DNA of 64,000 nt from Selenomonadales bacterium (GCA_018434945.1 JAHDOI010000035.1:147401-211400); one strand, 5' to 3'. Positions 16,745 to 26,148 are shown, counted from the first letter of the stretch. Translations and numbers: made by a program. Notes: generated by a model not told the origin, from the letters alone.

Positions 16745-16773
16745 ATTATAGCATATCGGCCGGGAAATTACAA
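16745..16773 (-). promoter_or_regulatory. Vegetative promoter of the pheST leader
   Basis: The minus strand reads TTGTAA, 17 bases, then TATAAT, followed by the leader. The -35 box overlaps the end of the upstream methyltransferase gene. Confidence 0.75.
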
Positions 16774-17580
16774 GGTTGACAGGCGCTGGCGGGCCGCTTC
16801 GTAAAGGATGACCGCCGCCGCCGTAGCGACGTTAAGAGATTCGGCTTTGCCGTAGATGGGAACGACGACCCGTTCGGCGGCCGCTGCCAGCAGTTCGGCG
16901 CCGACGCCCGCGCCTTCGTTGCCGAAGACTATGGCCGCCGGCCCGGACAGGCGGGCGGCGGAGTAGACCGTCGCTCCCGCCAGGTCGGCAGCGATCAGGG
17001 GGATCGCGGTCGAAGCAAGGTGACGGAGAAAATCGTCGCTGGTCATGCCGGCCACGACCGGCAAGTGAAAGAGCGAGCCCATGGTAGCCCGCACGGTTTT
17101 CCCGGCGTACAGATCCACACAGCCCTTGAGCATCACCACGCCATTGCAGCCGGCGGCGTCGGCGGTGCGGATGATCGTCCCGGCGTTCCCGGGATCCTGG
17201 ATGCCGTCCAGAACGGCGATAAGGGGTTTTGCCGACCGGGAGAGAATGTCGGCAAAGGAGACGGGGCGTTGGGGAGCGACGAGCATAACGCCCTGCGGTT
17301 CCTGTGTGTCGGATATCTTGGCGTAGATCTGGTCCGAAACCTGAACAAGCCGGCACTCTTTTGGCATTAAGACGCCGAGTAGTTTGGCTGCGCGGGGATC
17401 GGCCTCCGCGGCGGCGGTAAAGATACAGCTTTCGAGCGGCCAGCCGGCGGCGACGATCTCCTCCGCCAACCTTACGCCTTCAACGGTGAAAAGGCCGAGT
17501 TCGTCGCGGTATTTTTTCTGCCGCAGGGAAGCGACTGTTTTCACCAGTTGGTTGTGGGGGCTGGCGATTATCTCGGTCAT
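16768..17580 (-). CDS. TrmH/SpoU family RNA 2'-O-methyltransferase
   Basis: The product is 270 residues. An N-terminal substrate-binding domain (ASPHNQLVKTVASLRQKKYR) is followed by the SPOUT domain: DGIQDPGNAGTIIRTADAAG, AIVFGNEGAG and IYGKAESLNVATAAAVILYE, the three SpoU motifs that bind S-adenosylmethionine and form the trefoil knot. Relatives methylate ribose in 23S rRNA or tRNA; the exact site cannot be read here. It overlaps the upstream RCK gene by 4 bases (ATGA), so the two are co-translated. Confidence 0.9.
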   Translation of the reverse strand: MTEIIASPHNQLVKTVASLRQKKYRDELGLFTVEGVRLAEEIVAAGWPLESCIFTAAAEADPRAAKLLGVLMPKECRLVQVSDQIYAKISDTQEPQGVMLVAPQRPVSFADILSRSAKPLIAVLDGIQDPGNAGTIIRTADAAGCNGVVMLKGCVDLYAGKTVRATMGSLFHLPVVAGMTSDDFLRHLASTAIPLIAADLAGATVYSAARLSGPAAIVFGNEGAGVGAELLAAAAERVVVPIYGKAESLNVATAAAVILYEAARQRLSTL

Positions 17581-18239
17581 TCCATTTCCTCCAGCTTCTG
17601 CACGCCGTCGTTGGTACCGACGACGATCAGAATATCCTGTTCGCTGATCTTTTCGCCGGGCTGGGGAGGCACGATGATCTGGTCGCCGCGCTTGATGGCG
17701 ACGACGTTGACGCCGTAAAGCGCTCTGAGGTTGGCCTCGGCGAGGCTGCGTCCCTGGAGGAGCCCAGGGGCCGCCACCTCGACAAGGCTGAGGTTGGGGG
17801 ACAGTTCGATATAATCGAGGACGTTTGCGGAAACGAGGCTGTGGGCGACCCTCATCCCCATGTCTCTTTCCGGATAGATGACTCTGTCGGCGCCGATCTT
17901 CTCGAGCATCTTGCCATGCAGCTCGTTGCGGGCTTTGGCTACGATATGGGGCACGCCGATCTCTTTGAGGAGCAACGTGGTGAGTACATTGGCCTGGATG
18001 TCTTCACCGATGGCGACGACGACGGTGTCAAAGTTGCGGATGCCGATGGCTTTCAAGGATGCTTCGTCGGTGGTATTCGCCTGGACGACGTGGGTGACTT
18101 CGTCGCTGAATTTCTGGACCCGTTCTTCGTTGGCGTCGATTGCGAGCACTTCGTAGCCAGCCCTGGCCAGCGTACGGGCGACGCTCGTCCCGAAACGGCC
18201 CAGACCGATGATCGCGAACTGTTTACTCTTCTTGCCCAT
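17577..18239 (-). CDS. ktrA: Potassium uptake regulatory subunit (KtrA/TrkA, RCK domain)
   Basis: The 220-residue product has an RCK_N Rossmann domain starting FAIIGLGRFGTSVARTLARAGYEVLAID (nucleotide-binding GxGxxG and the downstream acidic residue) and an RCK_C domain from about residue 140. The length fits KtrA/KtrC of Firmicutes. It forms a ring on the membrane channel subunit and gates it with ATP/ADP, and often c-di-AMP. It lies 12 bases after the channel gene, so the two form an operon. Confidence 0.92.
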   Translation of the reverse strand: MGKKSKQFAIIGLGRFGTSVARTLARAGYEVLAIDANEERVQKFSDEVTHVVQANTTDEASLKAIGIRNFDTVVVAIGEDIQANVLTTLLLKEIGVPHIVAKARNELHGKMLEKIGADRVIYPERDMGMRVAHSLVSANVLDYIELSPNLSLVEVAAPGLLQGRSLAEANLRALYGVNVVAIKRGDQIIVPPQPGEKISEQDILIVVGTNDGVQKLEEME

Positions 18240-18251
18240 TACTCGTCACCT

Positions 18252-19613
18252 CTAGCCAATTATTACTTTTCCTTCGGGATACCTTATCATCGCTTTTTGC
18301 TGGCGGAGGGCCAGCGCCAGGGCGACGGTTATCGGGCCGACCCTGCCGGCGAACATCGTGAGTATAATCCACAGTTTGCCGGTGACGGTCAGATCCGGGG
18401 TAATGCCGGTGCTGAGCCCCACAGTTCCGAAGGCGGATATGACTTCGAACAGGATGTTTAGGAAGGGGGCAGACGCGCTGACGCATAGTATCATGGTGAC
18501 CACGATCACCAGCAGCGCCGCGATGAACACCAGGGCAAAAGCTTTGTAAATTGTCGTTTTGGATATGCTGCGTTCAAATATTTCCACATCTTCCCGGCCA
18601 CGGATAAGCGCCCAGATAGCGGCGGCCAGCAATCCGGCCGTGGTTGTTTTTACCCCGCCGCCGGTGGAGCCGGGCGAGGCGCCGATAAACATGAGTATGC
18701 CGAGGAAGAGAAGGGCGGCGCTTCCCATTCCGCCTATAGGGATGGTATTGTAGCCGGCGGTGCGGGCCGATACCGACTGGAAGTAGCTGGCGAGGATTTT
18801 CCCGTCCCAGGAGAGCGGGCCGAGTGTGGCCGGGTTGTCCTGCTCGAAAACAAAAATGACGACGGTGCCGGATATGATCAGAAAGGCTGTAACGGTTAGA
18901 ACGAGTTTGCTATGAAGGGAGTAATCGCGGAAACGGCGGTTTTCCCAGACGTCGGCCATGACGGAGAAACCGATGCCGCCTAGGATGATGAGAGTGGGGA
19001 TAACGAGGTTTACGACCAGGTCGTCGACATAGCCGGTGAGACTGCGGAAATCGCCGAAAAGATCGAAGCCGGCGTTGCAGAAGGACGATACTGCATGCCA
19101 GTAACCGAAATATATGCCCTTCGCGCCGTAGTCCTGGTAAAAGCGGACAGCCAGGATGGTGCCGGCGATAAATTCTATCAACAGGGTAACCTTTATAATG
19201 TAGCGGGTGAGACGCACTACGCCGGCTACAGTCAGTTGGTTCATGGCTTCCTGGATAATAAGCCGTTCGCGCAGGTTGATTTTTTTGCCCATAAGCAGGG
19301 CCATGAGGGTGGCCATGGTCATTATGCCGAGCCCCCCTGCCTGAATAAGGAGAATGATGACCATTTGCCCGAACAACGAGAACCGCGTGCCGGTATCCAC
19401 GACAACCAGGCCAGTGACACATACGGCCGAGGTGGCGGTGAAAAGGGCGTCGATAAACGGCAGCGCCTCGCCGGTCGCGGACGCCGGCGGGGTGGCGAGG
19501 AGCGCCGCTCCCACGAGTATAAGGCCGGCAAAGCCGGCCGCCAGAATCTGATAGGGGGTGAGCTTCCATTGGGATATGTCGAGGAGGTCGGTGACGTTAT
19601 AGTGTGCAGCCAT
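18252..19613 (-). CDS. ktrB: Potassium channel/transporter subunit (KtrB/TrkH)
   Basis: The 453-residue membrane protein has the four pore-loop repeats of the superfamily: ATSAVCVTGLVV, SSFCNAGFDLFG, SVSARTAGYNTIP and SAFGTVGLSTG, each with the filter glycine. Eight or more membrane helices are visible. It moves K+ (with Na+ in KtrB) together with the RCK subunit encoded downstream. The length matches KtrB better than E. coli TrkH. Confidence 0.92.
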   Translation of the reverse strand: MAAHYNVTDLLDISQWKLTPYQILAAGFAGLILVGAALLATPPASATGEALPFIDALFTATSAVCVTGLVVVDTGTRFSLFGQMVIILLIQAGGLGIMTMATLMALLMGKKINLRERLIIQEAMNQLTVAGVVRLTRYIIKVTLLIEFIAGTILAVRFYQDYGAKGIYFGYWHAVSSFCNAGFDLFGDFRSLTGYVDDLVVNLVIPTLIILGGIGFSVMADVWENRRFRDYSLHSKLVLTVTAFLIISGTVVIFVFEQDNPATLGPLSWDGKILASYFQSVSARTAGYNTIPIGGMGSAALLFLGILMFIGASPGSTGGGVKTTTAGLLAAAIWALIRGREDVEIFERSISKTTIYKAFALVFIAALLVIVVTMILCVSASAPFLNILFEVISAFGTVGLSTGITPDLTVTGKLWIILTMFAGRVGPITVALALALRQQKAMIRYPEGKVIIG

Positions 19614-19741
19614 GCTTTGGGTCCATCTCTTTCCGGGAATATATGGAATTCGCTGTAATGGAATTATTATATACTCACAGTTTACCGCTGTCCACCGCGA
19701 TTTATCAGCGATTTCACCTTCTTGCGACTCCTTCGGAAAAG

Positions 19742-19770
19742 GTACACCCGCCGTTACCGGCGGGTGTCTT
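19742..19770 (-). terminator. Terminator after the aldolase gene
   Basis: On the minus strand ACACCCGCC, GGTAA and CGGCGGGTGT precede ACCTTTT, 12 bases beyond the aldolase stop. Confidence 0.8.
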
Positions 19771-19781
19771 GTTTCGCGTGT

Positions 19782-20630
19782 TTACACCGCTTTGGAGATG
19801 CAGTCGAAAGCGAGCATGTATTTACGGACCGAGTCCTTGACGCCTTTTTTCACCACCGACATGAGGTGGATATAATTGGCGTTCGGGCTCTTGAGCAATT
19901 CCGCTTTAAGCGTTTCCGCCGCCGCCTGCGACATGTCGGTGGCGACATTGATCTTCGATATGCCTGACACGATGGAGTTGCGGTAATCGTCCCGGCTGAG
20001 CCGCGATCCACCATGCATAACCAATGGCACGTTAACAGCCTGGTTCAGTTCGCTCATCCGCGAGAAGTTTAGCTTGGGGCTGCCGCGGTAGGCGCCGTGG
20101 TTGTTGCCCACCGCCACCGCCAGGGCGTCGATTTTCGTTTTTTCAACGAAGTCGGCGGCGATGTCGGGTGTGACGATGTTGTCGTCTTTTATATCCGCTT
20201 TACTATCGTTAAAACCAACATAGCCCAGTTCACCCTCGACGGAAATTCCGAGAGTATGGGCTATGCGAGTGATATCTTTAGTTCGTTTGAGGTTTTCGGC
20301 CAAAGGCAGCGCCGATCCGTCGAACATCACGGAAGTGAAGCCCCAGCGGATGGCTTTCAGTACCCCTTCGTAAGTATGGCCGTGGTCCAGGTGCAACGCG
20401 ACGGGCACCGATGTTTTCTGAGCGGCCCGGACCATGGCGGCGCTCAGGGTGTCCACATCGACAAATTTGAAGAGGCGTTCGGGAATACCGAGGACCAGGG
20501 GAGTTTTGAGTTCTTCAGCTACCTCCATTACAGCGCTTAGTGTTTCGAAGTTGAATACGTTGAATCCGCCGACGGCATACTTCCTTTTCCTGGCATCCTG
20601 CAGTAGTTCCCGCATAGTTACCAAGCTCAA
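19782..20630 (-). CDS. fba: Class II fructose-bisphosphate aldolase family protein
   Basis: The 282-residue product has the zinc-dependent aldolase motifs VALHLDHGHTYEGVLKAI (metal His and catalytic Asp), VGNNHGAYRG and LVMHGGSRLSRDDY. The size fits GatY/KbaY/FbaA-type enzymes that cleave fructose-1,6-bisphosphate or tagatose-1,6-bisphosphate. The long open frame to 20948 is artefactual. The start is most likely TTG 20630, since GGGAGGAG lies 6 bases before it and gives SLVTMRELLQDARKRKYAVGG; ATG 20615 is the alternative. A palindrome CTGTATACAG at 20655-20664 upstream may bind a regulator. Confidence 0.88.
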   Translation of the reverse strand: MSLVTMRELLQDARKRKYAVGGFNVFNFETLSAVMEVAEELKTPLVLGIPERLFKFVDVDTLSAAMVRAAQKTSVPVALHLDHGHTYEGVLKAIRWGFTSVMFDGSALPLAENLKRTKDITRIAHTLGISVEGELGYVGFNDSKADIKDDNIVTPDIAADFVEKTKIDALAVAVGNNHGAYRGSPKLNFSRMSELNQAVNVPLVMHGGSRLSRDDYRNSIVSGISKINVATDMSQAAAETLKAELLKSPNANYIHLMSVVKKGVKDSVRKYMLAFDCISKAV

Positions 20631-20817
20631 GTTAAACTCCTCCCTTACAAATTGCTGTATACAGGCTGATTGTGTTATATGATATTCGCGCTTGCCGACA
20701 AAAAAACCTTCGGAATGTTCTAAAAAATTTGGATTTGTTTTGCCCCCATTGTGTCCAGTTCGGCATGCAGTTATGCAGCCTTTGGGAGCCGAATCCGTTA
20801 TTTTTCCGGCGGAATAG

Positions 20818-20843
20818 AGAAAACCCCGGACAGTGTCCGGGGT
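20818..20843 (-). terminator. Terminator of the infC-rpmI-rplT operon
   Basis: On the minus strand CCCCGGACACTGTCCGGGG is followed by TTTTCTCT, just past the rplT stop. Confidence 0.9.
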
Positions 20844-20850
20844 TGGCTTA

Positions 20851-21207
20851 TCATTGCTTGGCAGCCTTGGCGGTATCGACCAGTTTGGTGAAAGCGCCGC
20901 TGTCGTGGATGGCGAGGTCGGCGAGGATTTTGCGGTTGACCTGGACACCCGCTATTTTGAGGCCGTTCATCAGTTGGCTGTAGGAGATGCCGTTGAGACG
21001 GGCGGCGGCGTTGATCCGGGCGATCCAGAGGCGGCGGAATTCGCCTTTCTTGGCCCGGCGGTCGCGACGAGCGTAGTAGAGAGCCTTCATTACCGTTTCG
21101 TTGGCTTTTTTGAAAAGCTTGCTCTTGGAGCCGCGATAGCCCTTGGCAAGTTTGAGAATCTTCTTGTGTCTTCTATGTGCAGTCACGCCTTTTTTAACCC
21201 TTGGCAT
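20851..21207 (-). CDS. rplT: 50S ribosomal protein L20
   Basis: The 118-residue product [20 protein letters not shown] is typical of L20, with a basic N-terminal extension that threads into 23S rRNA and a globular C-terminal half ([20 protein letters not shown]). In Firmicutes L20 also represses its own operon through the leader upstream of infC. It lies 38 bases after rpmI. Confidence 0.98.
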   Translation of the reverse strand: MPRVKKGVTAHRRHKKILKLAKGYRGSKSKLFKKANETVMKALYYARRDRRAKKGEFRRLWIARINAAARLNGISYSQLMNGLKIAGVQVNRKILADLAIHDSGAFTKLVDTAKAAKQ

Positions 21208-21245
21208 GTTTTAAACCCCCATTCAAAATCGATATAGTTATGTTA

Positions 21246-21443
21246 TTAGGCGTAAGGAAGCATCTTGGTAACACGGTCGTGATCGGCTTTGCTGATAAGA
21301 CCGGCTTTGCGCAGATTGCGTTTGCGGGCCGGCGATTTCTTCTCCAGGATGTGGCTTTTGTAAGCTTTTGCGCGCTTGAATTCGCCGCTGCCGGTGATTT
21401 TAAACCGTTTGGCGGCGCTTCTGCGAGTTTTGATTTTCGGCAT
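21246..21443 (-). CDS. rpmI: 50S ribosomal protein L35
   Basis: The 65-residue product [20 protein letters not shown] is a standard L35. It is the middle gene of the conserved infC-rpmI-rplT operon and lies 13 bases after infC. Confidence 0.98.
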   Translation of the reverse strand: MPKIKTRRSAAKRFKITGSGEFKRAKAYKSHILEKKSPARKRNLRKAGLISKADHDRVTKMLPYA

Positions 21444-21456
21444 GTAAGTCTCCCCC

Positions 21457-21978
21457 TTAGTGTTGTTGCTGTTTGGCCGAGAGTATCATTATCATATTCT
21501 TGCCTTCCAGTTTGGCGTCGCGTTCGATATTGGCGATATCCTTTAGTTCGCCCGCCAGACGAACAAGTACTTGACGGCCAAGTTCGGGGTGGGAAAGTTC
21601 GCGGCCCCGGAACATTACGGTCGCCTTGACTTTATCGCCGTCCTGGAGGAAGCGCTGGGCGTTTTTAAGTTTGACTTGAAAATCGTGATCCTCGATGTTG
21701 GGACGAACCTTGACTTCTTTCAGGGTGACAATCTTCTGCTTCTTCCTGGCTTCTTTCTCACGTTTCTGCTGCTCGTACTTGTATTTGCCGTAATCCATGA
21801 TCCGACAAACCGGCGGCTTGGCGAGAGGAGCGACTTCCACCAGGTCAAGCTGGGATTCGGCGGCAAGACGCAAGGCTTCCCTGAGTACCATGACCCCTAA
21901 CTGCTCGTTGTTGGCGGTAACGACTCTGACATCTCTGGCGCGGATTTCTTCGTTGATCCGAAGGTTATCCTTACTAAT
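21457..21978 (-). CDS. infC: Translation initiation factor IF-3
   Basis: The 173-residue product contains [20 protein letters not shown] (N domain), the linker with [14 protein letters not shown], and the C domain ([22 protein letters not shown]). The start is the rare codon ATT at 21978, five bases after TAGGAGGTGTG. ATT initiation is the known device by which IF-3 senses its own level. The longer frame upstream to 22083 runs through the leader hairpin and is not coding. Confidence 0.96.
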   Translation of the reverse strand: MSKDNLRINEEIRARDVRVVTANNEQLGVMVLREALRLAAESQLDLVEVAPLAKPPVCRIMDYGKYKYEQQKREKEARKKQKIVTLKEVKVRPNIEDHDFQVKLKNAQRFLQDGDKVKATVMFRGRELSHPELGRQVLVRLAGELKDIANIERDAKLEGKNMIMILSAKQQQH

Positions 21979-21984
21979 CGCGGC

Positions 21985-22137
21985 ACACCTCCTAATTGTT
22001 CGTAACAAAATAAAATGCGAGTGGCATGTACCACCCGCATAAAAAGCAAAACTAGTTTGGCTGCCTGACCTTACGAACAGCATCGCGTTGTAAGGTGAGA
22101 AGCGGATGGCTTCTACTTTAGAATAGTATTTTGTTTA
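21985..22137 (-). promoter_or_regulatory. L20-type attenuator leader of infC-rpmI-rplT
   Basis: The leader is about 155 bases. Near its end the minus strand reads ATGCGGGTGGTACATGCCACTCG followed by CATTTTATTTTG, a terminator hairpin just before the infC ribosome binding site. The layout matches the Bacillus infC leader in which L20 binding favours the terminator. The upstream half can form a competing stem. Confidence 0.7.
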
Positions 22138-22144
22138 CTTAGTA

Positions 22145-22173
22145 ATATTAGCATCACTGATCGGCAAAGTCAA
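22145..22173 (-). promoter_or_regulatory. Vegetative promoter of infC-rpmI-rplT
   Basis: The minus strand reads TTGACT, 17 bases, then TAATAT, positioned for a start near 22137. Confidence 0.75.
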
Positions 22174-22192
22174 GTGTGTTCCAGGGCAATTA

Positions 22193-24103
22193 TTACGATT
22201 TGGCGACGATTTCGTCCAACACGCCGGCGATGAAGTCTGACGCCGGTACGGAGCCTATGTCGCCCTTGCCCCTCTGGCGAACGGCCACGCTGCCGGTCTC
22301 CTTCTCCTTATCGCCGATGATCAGCATGTAAGGGACTTTCTCCATCTGACCTTCGCGAATTTTATAGCCGATTTTTTCGTTACGGTCATCGATCTCGACG
22401 CGGATATCCTTAGCCTTCATCTGAGCCGCCAGCGTTTGGGCGTATTCAAGCTGGCGGTCGGTTATCGGCAGGACTTTGACCTGGACGGGAGCGAGCCAAA
22501 CGGGGAATGCGCCGACATAGTGCTCGATGAGGATGCCGATGAAGCGCTCGATGCTGCCGTAGCATGTGCGGTGTATCATTACCGGCCGGTGTTTCAGACC
22601 GTCTTCGCCGACAAAGGTCAGATCGAATTTTTCCGGCATCTGCATGTCGAGCTGAATGGTGCCGCACTGCCAGGTGCGGCCGATGGAATCGCGGAGATGG
22701 AAGTCGATTTTGGGGCCGTAGAAAGCGCCGTCCCCGGGGTTAATCTTATAAACCATGCCGTATTCTTCAAGTGCTTCCTGGAGAGCGGCCGTGGCTTCTT
22801 CCCAGACTTCATCCGAGCCCATGGCTTTTTCGGGCTTGGTGCTGAGTTCGGCGTGGTAACTCATGCCGAAGGTACCATAGATGGTGTTGAATAGATCGAT
22901 TACTCCCTTGATTTCGGCCTTGATCTGGGACGGCAGGCAGAAGATATGGGCGTCGTCCTGGGTAAAGCTGCGGACCCGCATGAGGCCGTGGAGCGCGCCG
23001 CTGAGTTCGTGACGATGGACAAGGCCTAGTTCGCAGGTGCGCAGGGGAAATTCGCGGTAGCTATGGTGCTGGGAACGGTAGATGAGAATGCCGCCCGGGC
23101 AGTTCATGGGTTTGACGGCATAGCCTTCGTCGTCTATGGTGGTGAAGTACATGTTGTTTTTGTAGTGATCCCAGTGGCCCGACTGCTGCCAAAGCTTCTG
23201 ATGGAGTATTATCGGCGTCTTGATCTCCTGATAGCCGTATTTTACGTGCAAGCGTCGCCAGAAGTTCTCGAGCTCGTTGCGGACTATCATGCCCTTGGGG
23301 TGGAAAAAGGGGAAGCCGGGGCCCTCGTCCTGGATGCTGAACAGGTCCAGTTCACGGCCGAGCTTGCGGTGGTCTCGCTTGGCGGCTTCTTCGAGCATTG
23401 TCAGGTAGTCGTCAAGGTCGCTCTTCTTCTCGAAAGCAGTGCCGTAGATACGCTGGAGCATTTTATTATGCTGATCGCCCCGCCAGTAGGCTCCGGCCAG
23501 GCTTTGCAGCTTGAGAGCTTTAACGCGTCCGGTGGAGGGAACATGGGGGCCGGCACACAGGTCGACGAATTCCCCCTGCTTGTAAAGAGAAATGGTTACG
23601 TCTTCAGGCAAGTCGCGGATCAGTTCCTGCTTGTAAGTCTCGCCCATTTCGCCGAATAGCTTGAGTGCCTCTTCCCTGCTTGTTTCCATTCGCTCAATCG
23701 GCAGATCGGCTTTTACGATCTTCTCCATCTCGGCCTGGATTTTCTCAAGGTCTTCAGGAACGAAAGTGTGGGGGGTTTCGATGTCGTAATAAAAACCGTT
23801 GGCAATCGCCGGACCAATGCCGAGTTTGACGTTTCCGTACAGCCTTTTTACCGCCTGGGCAAGAATGTGTGAACCGCTGTGCCGGAGCGCCTCCTTGCCC
23901 TCGGCATCCTCGAAGGTGAGGAATTCTACCTGAGCGTCTTGCTCTATCTTTCGCCGGAGGTCGACGGTCTGGCCGTTCACTTTGGCGGCGAGGGCGCTTT
24001 TACCGAGGTTGCGGCTTATCGATTCCGCCACTTCCTGCAGCGATGCCCCTGCGTCCACTTCTCTCACTGCTCCGTCCTTCAGGGTAATTTTTACTTTATC
24101 CAC
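22193..24103 (-). CDS. thrS: Threonine-tRNA ligase
   Basis: The 636-residue product has a TGS domain (residues 1-62), the editing domain with HSGSHILAQAV (zinc-type HxxxH), class II catalytic motifs (VRSFTQDDAHIFC and RTWQCGTIQLDMQMP, with the zinc Cys region MNCPGG) and a C-terminal anticodon-binding domain. The start is GTG 24103 after GAAAGGGGA, giving VDKVKITLKDG. The longer frame runs into the T-box. It is regulated by the Thr T-box upstream. Confidence 0.97.
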   Translation of the reverse strand: MDKVKITLKDGAVREVDAGASLQEVAESISRNLGKSALAAKVNGQTVDLRRKIEQDAQVEFLTFEDAEGKEALRHSGSHILAQAVKRLYGNVKLGIGPAIANGFYYDIETPHTFVPEDLEKIQAEMEKIVKADLPIERMETSREEALKLFGEMGETYKQELIRDLPEDVTISLYKQGEFVDLCAGPHVPSTGRVKALKLQSLAGAYWRGDQHNKMLQRIYGTAFEKKSDLDDYLTMLEEAAKRDHRKLGRELDLFSIQDEGPGFPFFHPKGMIVRNELENFWRRLHVKYGYQEIKTPIILHQKLWQQSGHWDHYKNNMYFTTIDDEGYAVKPMNCPGGILIYRSQHHSYREFPLRTCELGLVHRHELSGALHGLMRVRSFTQDDAHIFCLPSQIKAEIKGVIDLFNTIYGTFGMSYHAELSTKPEKAMGSDEVWEEATAALQEALEEYGMVYKINPGDGAFYGPKIDFHLRDSIGRTWQCGTIQLDMQMPEKFDLTFVGEDGLKHRPVMIHRTCYGSIERFIGILIEHYVGAFPVWLAPVQVKVLPITDRQLEYAQTLAAQMKAKDIRVEIDDRNEKIGYKIREGQMEKVPYMLIIGDKEKETGSVAVRQRGKGDIGSVPASDFIAGVLDEIVAKS

Positions 24104-24130
24104 GTGTATTCCCCTTTCAACGATAAATAA

Positions 24131-24371
24131 TAAAACCCCGTCCTCATAGGGACGGGGTTGTTGCCCGCGGTTCCACCCTGGTTGGCATTGAAAAGCCCAG
24201 CTTGTAATGATATAACGGCATCGACCCGGCAAGGCTTACTTTGTTCGGCCTGCAGTTTGGAGGGGGTAACGGCAGGTGTCCGTAAAGGTGCTCTCAGCCA
24301 CGGCACTTTTTCTCTGCAACGTCCGTTCGCTGCTGTGTTGTCCTCCGCATTACTGTTGACAGTATTTAGTT
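24131..24371 (-). promoter_or_regulatory. T-box leader (Thr) of thrS
   Basis: The minus strand has the core AGGGTGGAACCGCGG, followed by a terminator hairpin (AACCCCGTCC, CTAT, GGACGGGGTT) and a T-rich tract. A specifier codon ACC (complement of 24265-24267) lies within GCCGTTACCCCC, agreeing with threonine. CTGAGAGCACC in the stem I region is also typical. Confidence 0.92.
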
Positions 24372-24377
24372 AAGGTT

Positions 24378-24406
24378 ATTATAGCCAGTTTGCCGCCTAC
24401 TGTCAA
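24378..24406 (-). promoter_or_regulatory. Consensus vegetative promoter of thrS
   Basis: The minus strand reads TTGACA, exactly 17 bases, then TATAAT. It overlaps the last codons of ytxC. Confidence 0.88.
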
Positions 24407-25314
24407 TTCCTCTCCGTTTCCGGTATACCGATATTGTCGATACATAAGCTGCATCCCCGGCATACGCTCACCCGTCCCGCGAATACTTTCTGGATGGTAT
24501 CCACGGCGGAATGGGTTTTGCCATGCTCCGAGCAGAAGTGCAGCATGACGGTCCTGGGGGCAATCGTAATCAGGGCGCTGATCAACAAGTCCTCGTAGTT
24601 GATTTCCTCGTTCCCGAGCATCACTGATTCCAGGTATTGATTGTGAATGTTCCGTCCGCGCTCATCACTGATTCTAAAGGCGTCCCCATCGCCCAAGACG
24701 ATGTGGACTTCTTCAATCTGGGTTTCCTGGACGTCCACGAAGTACCGGAGTACCCGGATGAACTCTTTATATTCCATGTCAAGCATGTACTCGTCGACAG
24801 CCTTATCCACGATTTCGGTCAGCCGATCGCGGTAATCCTTGAGGCGGAAAGAAAGGAAGCCATCCAGCACAAGTTCGTGGTGGATGTCGAAGTAGTCCTT
24901 GAGCTTGGTAAGTATCCGATTGGTGCGGTCAGTATACCCGAAATCGCCACTGGCGTCGTCGAGCAGTTTCAGCACGTTGTCGCAGATGGCTGCGCGTTCG
25001 TTCTCGCTAAAGTAGTAATAGTTGTGGTTGACGATTTTGCGGATAAGGTTTTTTTCCTCGTGGGCGACAATATAGTCTGCCAGCATCTGGGCCACATAGA
25101 CTTTGAGCGTGTTTTTGACGTGTTCGTAGTTGCGAAAGGAAAGTTCCCCTTCGGCGATGTTGCAGCCAAGAAAAGTATAATTACCTTTGCTGCTCTCGTC
25201 GACCGCCACCCGAAACCCTTCCTGTACCAATGCACGGCAGTAACGCTGAAGCCTGGCCCGTATTTCATCAGGTGCGCTACTTAAGCCAAGAGAGAGTATC
25301 TTCACGTTTCTCAC
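24403..25314 (-). CDS. ytxC: YtxC-like sporulation-associated protein
   Basis: The 303-residue product matches the YtxC pattern: an alpha-rich middle with YYYFSENERAAICDNVLKLL, then FLSFRLKDYRDRLTEIVDKAVDEYMLDMEYKEFI, and a beta-rich end (PRTVMLHFCSEHG). ytxC beside thrS is a known arrangement in spore formers. The biochemical role is unknown; family annotation as a sporulation protein rests on distribution. A C-terminal CRGCSLC pair could bind metal. It ends inside the thrS promoter. Confidence 0.85.
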   Translation of the reverse strand: MRNVKILSLGLSSAPDEIRARLQRYCRALVQEGFRVAVDESSKGNYTFLGCNIAEGELSFRNYEHVKNTLKVYVAQMLADYIVAHEEKNLIRKIVNHNYYYFSENERAAICDNVLKLLDDASGDFGYTDRTNRILTKLKDYFDIHHELVLDGFLSFRLKDYRDRLTEIVDKAVDEYMLDMEYKEFIRVLRYFVDVQETQIEEVHIVLGDGDAFRISDERGRNIHNQYLESVMLGNEEINYEDLLISALITIAPRTVMLHFCSEHGKTHSAVDTIQKVFAGRVSVCRGCSLCIDNIGIPETERN

Positions 25315-25381
25315 TCCCCTTCGCTGTTATTATATGTGCCTGAGATTAAAGGCATACGACAGCGAGGGCGTCGTCGGCAAT

Positions 25382-25406
25382 AAAAAAGCAATCCCTGAGG
25401 ATTGCC
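25382..25406 (-). terminator. Terminator after the GRAM-like gene pair
   Basis: On the minus strand GGCAATCC, TCA and GGGATTGC are followed by TTTTTTATT. Confidence 0.88.
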
Positions 25407-25427
25407 GGATGAGTCGCCGTGACTAAG

Positions 25428-25757
25428 TCATATCACTTTGAGCTGCTCGTCGATGGCCTTGAGCCATGCGTTGCGGTCGCCCGGGTCGACGATAACCTTC
25501 AATGTTTTTCCTGTGATGGTGGTAATGGCCAAGCCATTCGGGATGATGAGGAAGGTTTTTTCGCCGCGTACTTCCCTTATATGGGTGAGAGGCACTTCCT
25601 CTATGTATTTCCTGGTGATGTTCATAACATATCCGACGAAAACCAGTCGATCGCTGGTAAGATAGAAGGCCCCGGTAAATGCGCTGTCTTCAAGATGCAG
25701 GCTGGCGTGGCCCTTTTTTATTATCTCTTCCGTATCACCTAAAGGAAAACTGTACAT
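25428..25757 (-). CDS. GRAM/PH-like domain protein, paralogue A
   Basis: The 109-residue protein is almost all beta: EIIKKGHASLHLEDSAFTGAFYLTSDRLVFVGY is the GRAM/bacterial PH pattern (small charged head, then LTSDRLVF), followed by PLTHIREVRGEKTF and a C-terminal helix with AWLKAIDEQLKVI. Such domains bind lipid or protein ligands, but the ligand cannot be inferred. It is a paralogue of the next gene upstream (25786-26112), with the same landmark positions, and the two form a tandem pair. Confidence 0.7.
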   Translation of the reverse strand: MYSFPLGDTEEIIKKGHASLHLEDSAFTGAFYLTSDRLVFVGYVMNITRKYIEEVPLTHIREVRGEKTFLIIPNGLAITTITGKTLKVIVDPGDRNAWLKAIDEQLKVI

Positions 25758-25785
25758 GTTATCACCTCATACATAGAGTAGCCGC

Positions 25786-26112
25786 TTATATTTTGTCCAT
25801 CTGTTCCTTGATTGCCACTATCCAGGTATCGCGGTCGTCAATATTAAAACGTAACCGTCGTCCGCGGATCGTGTTTATGTGGATCACGTTTTTCAGCAGG
25901 CAGAAAGTCTTGCCAGCTATTATTTCCCCGATGTGTTCGAGGGGAATTTCTTCTTCGACGGTACTGGTTATCGATGTACGCTCGTAGCCGATAAACACGA
26001 GACGTTCGGTGGTCAGGTACAGCGCCCCAAGCCCTCCTCTTTCGCCTATTTGGGCAAAGGCGACGCCTTTCCTCACAATGCTTTCGTTGTCGTTGAATTT
26101 AAATACGTACAT
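25786..26112 (-). CDS. GRAM/PH-like domain protein, paralogue B
   Basis: The 108-residue protein aligns end to end with the downstream paralogue: SIVRKGVAFAQIGERGGLGALYLTTERLVFIGYE, IPLEHIGEIIAGKTF, and the terminal helix DTWIVAIKEQMDKI. ATG 26112 follows GGAGTGAG; GTG 26121 is a less likely start. It lies between the c-di-GMP sensor gene (26149) and paralogue A, all on one strand with short gaps, so the three may be one operon. Confidence 0.7.
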   Translation of the reverse strand: MYVFKFNDNESIVRKGVAFAQIGERGGLGALYLTTERLVFIGYERTSITSTVEEEIPLEHIGEIIAGKTFCLLKNVIHINTIRGRRLRFNIDDRDTWIVAIKEQMDKI

Positions 26113-26148
26113 TAAACTCACTCCGAAAAGGCGAGCCTTGTCGTCAGT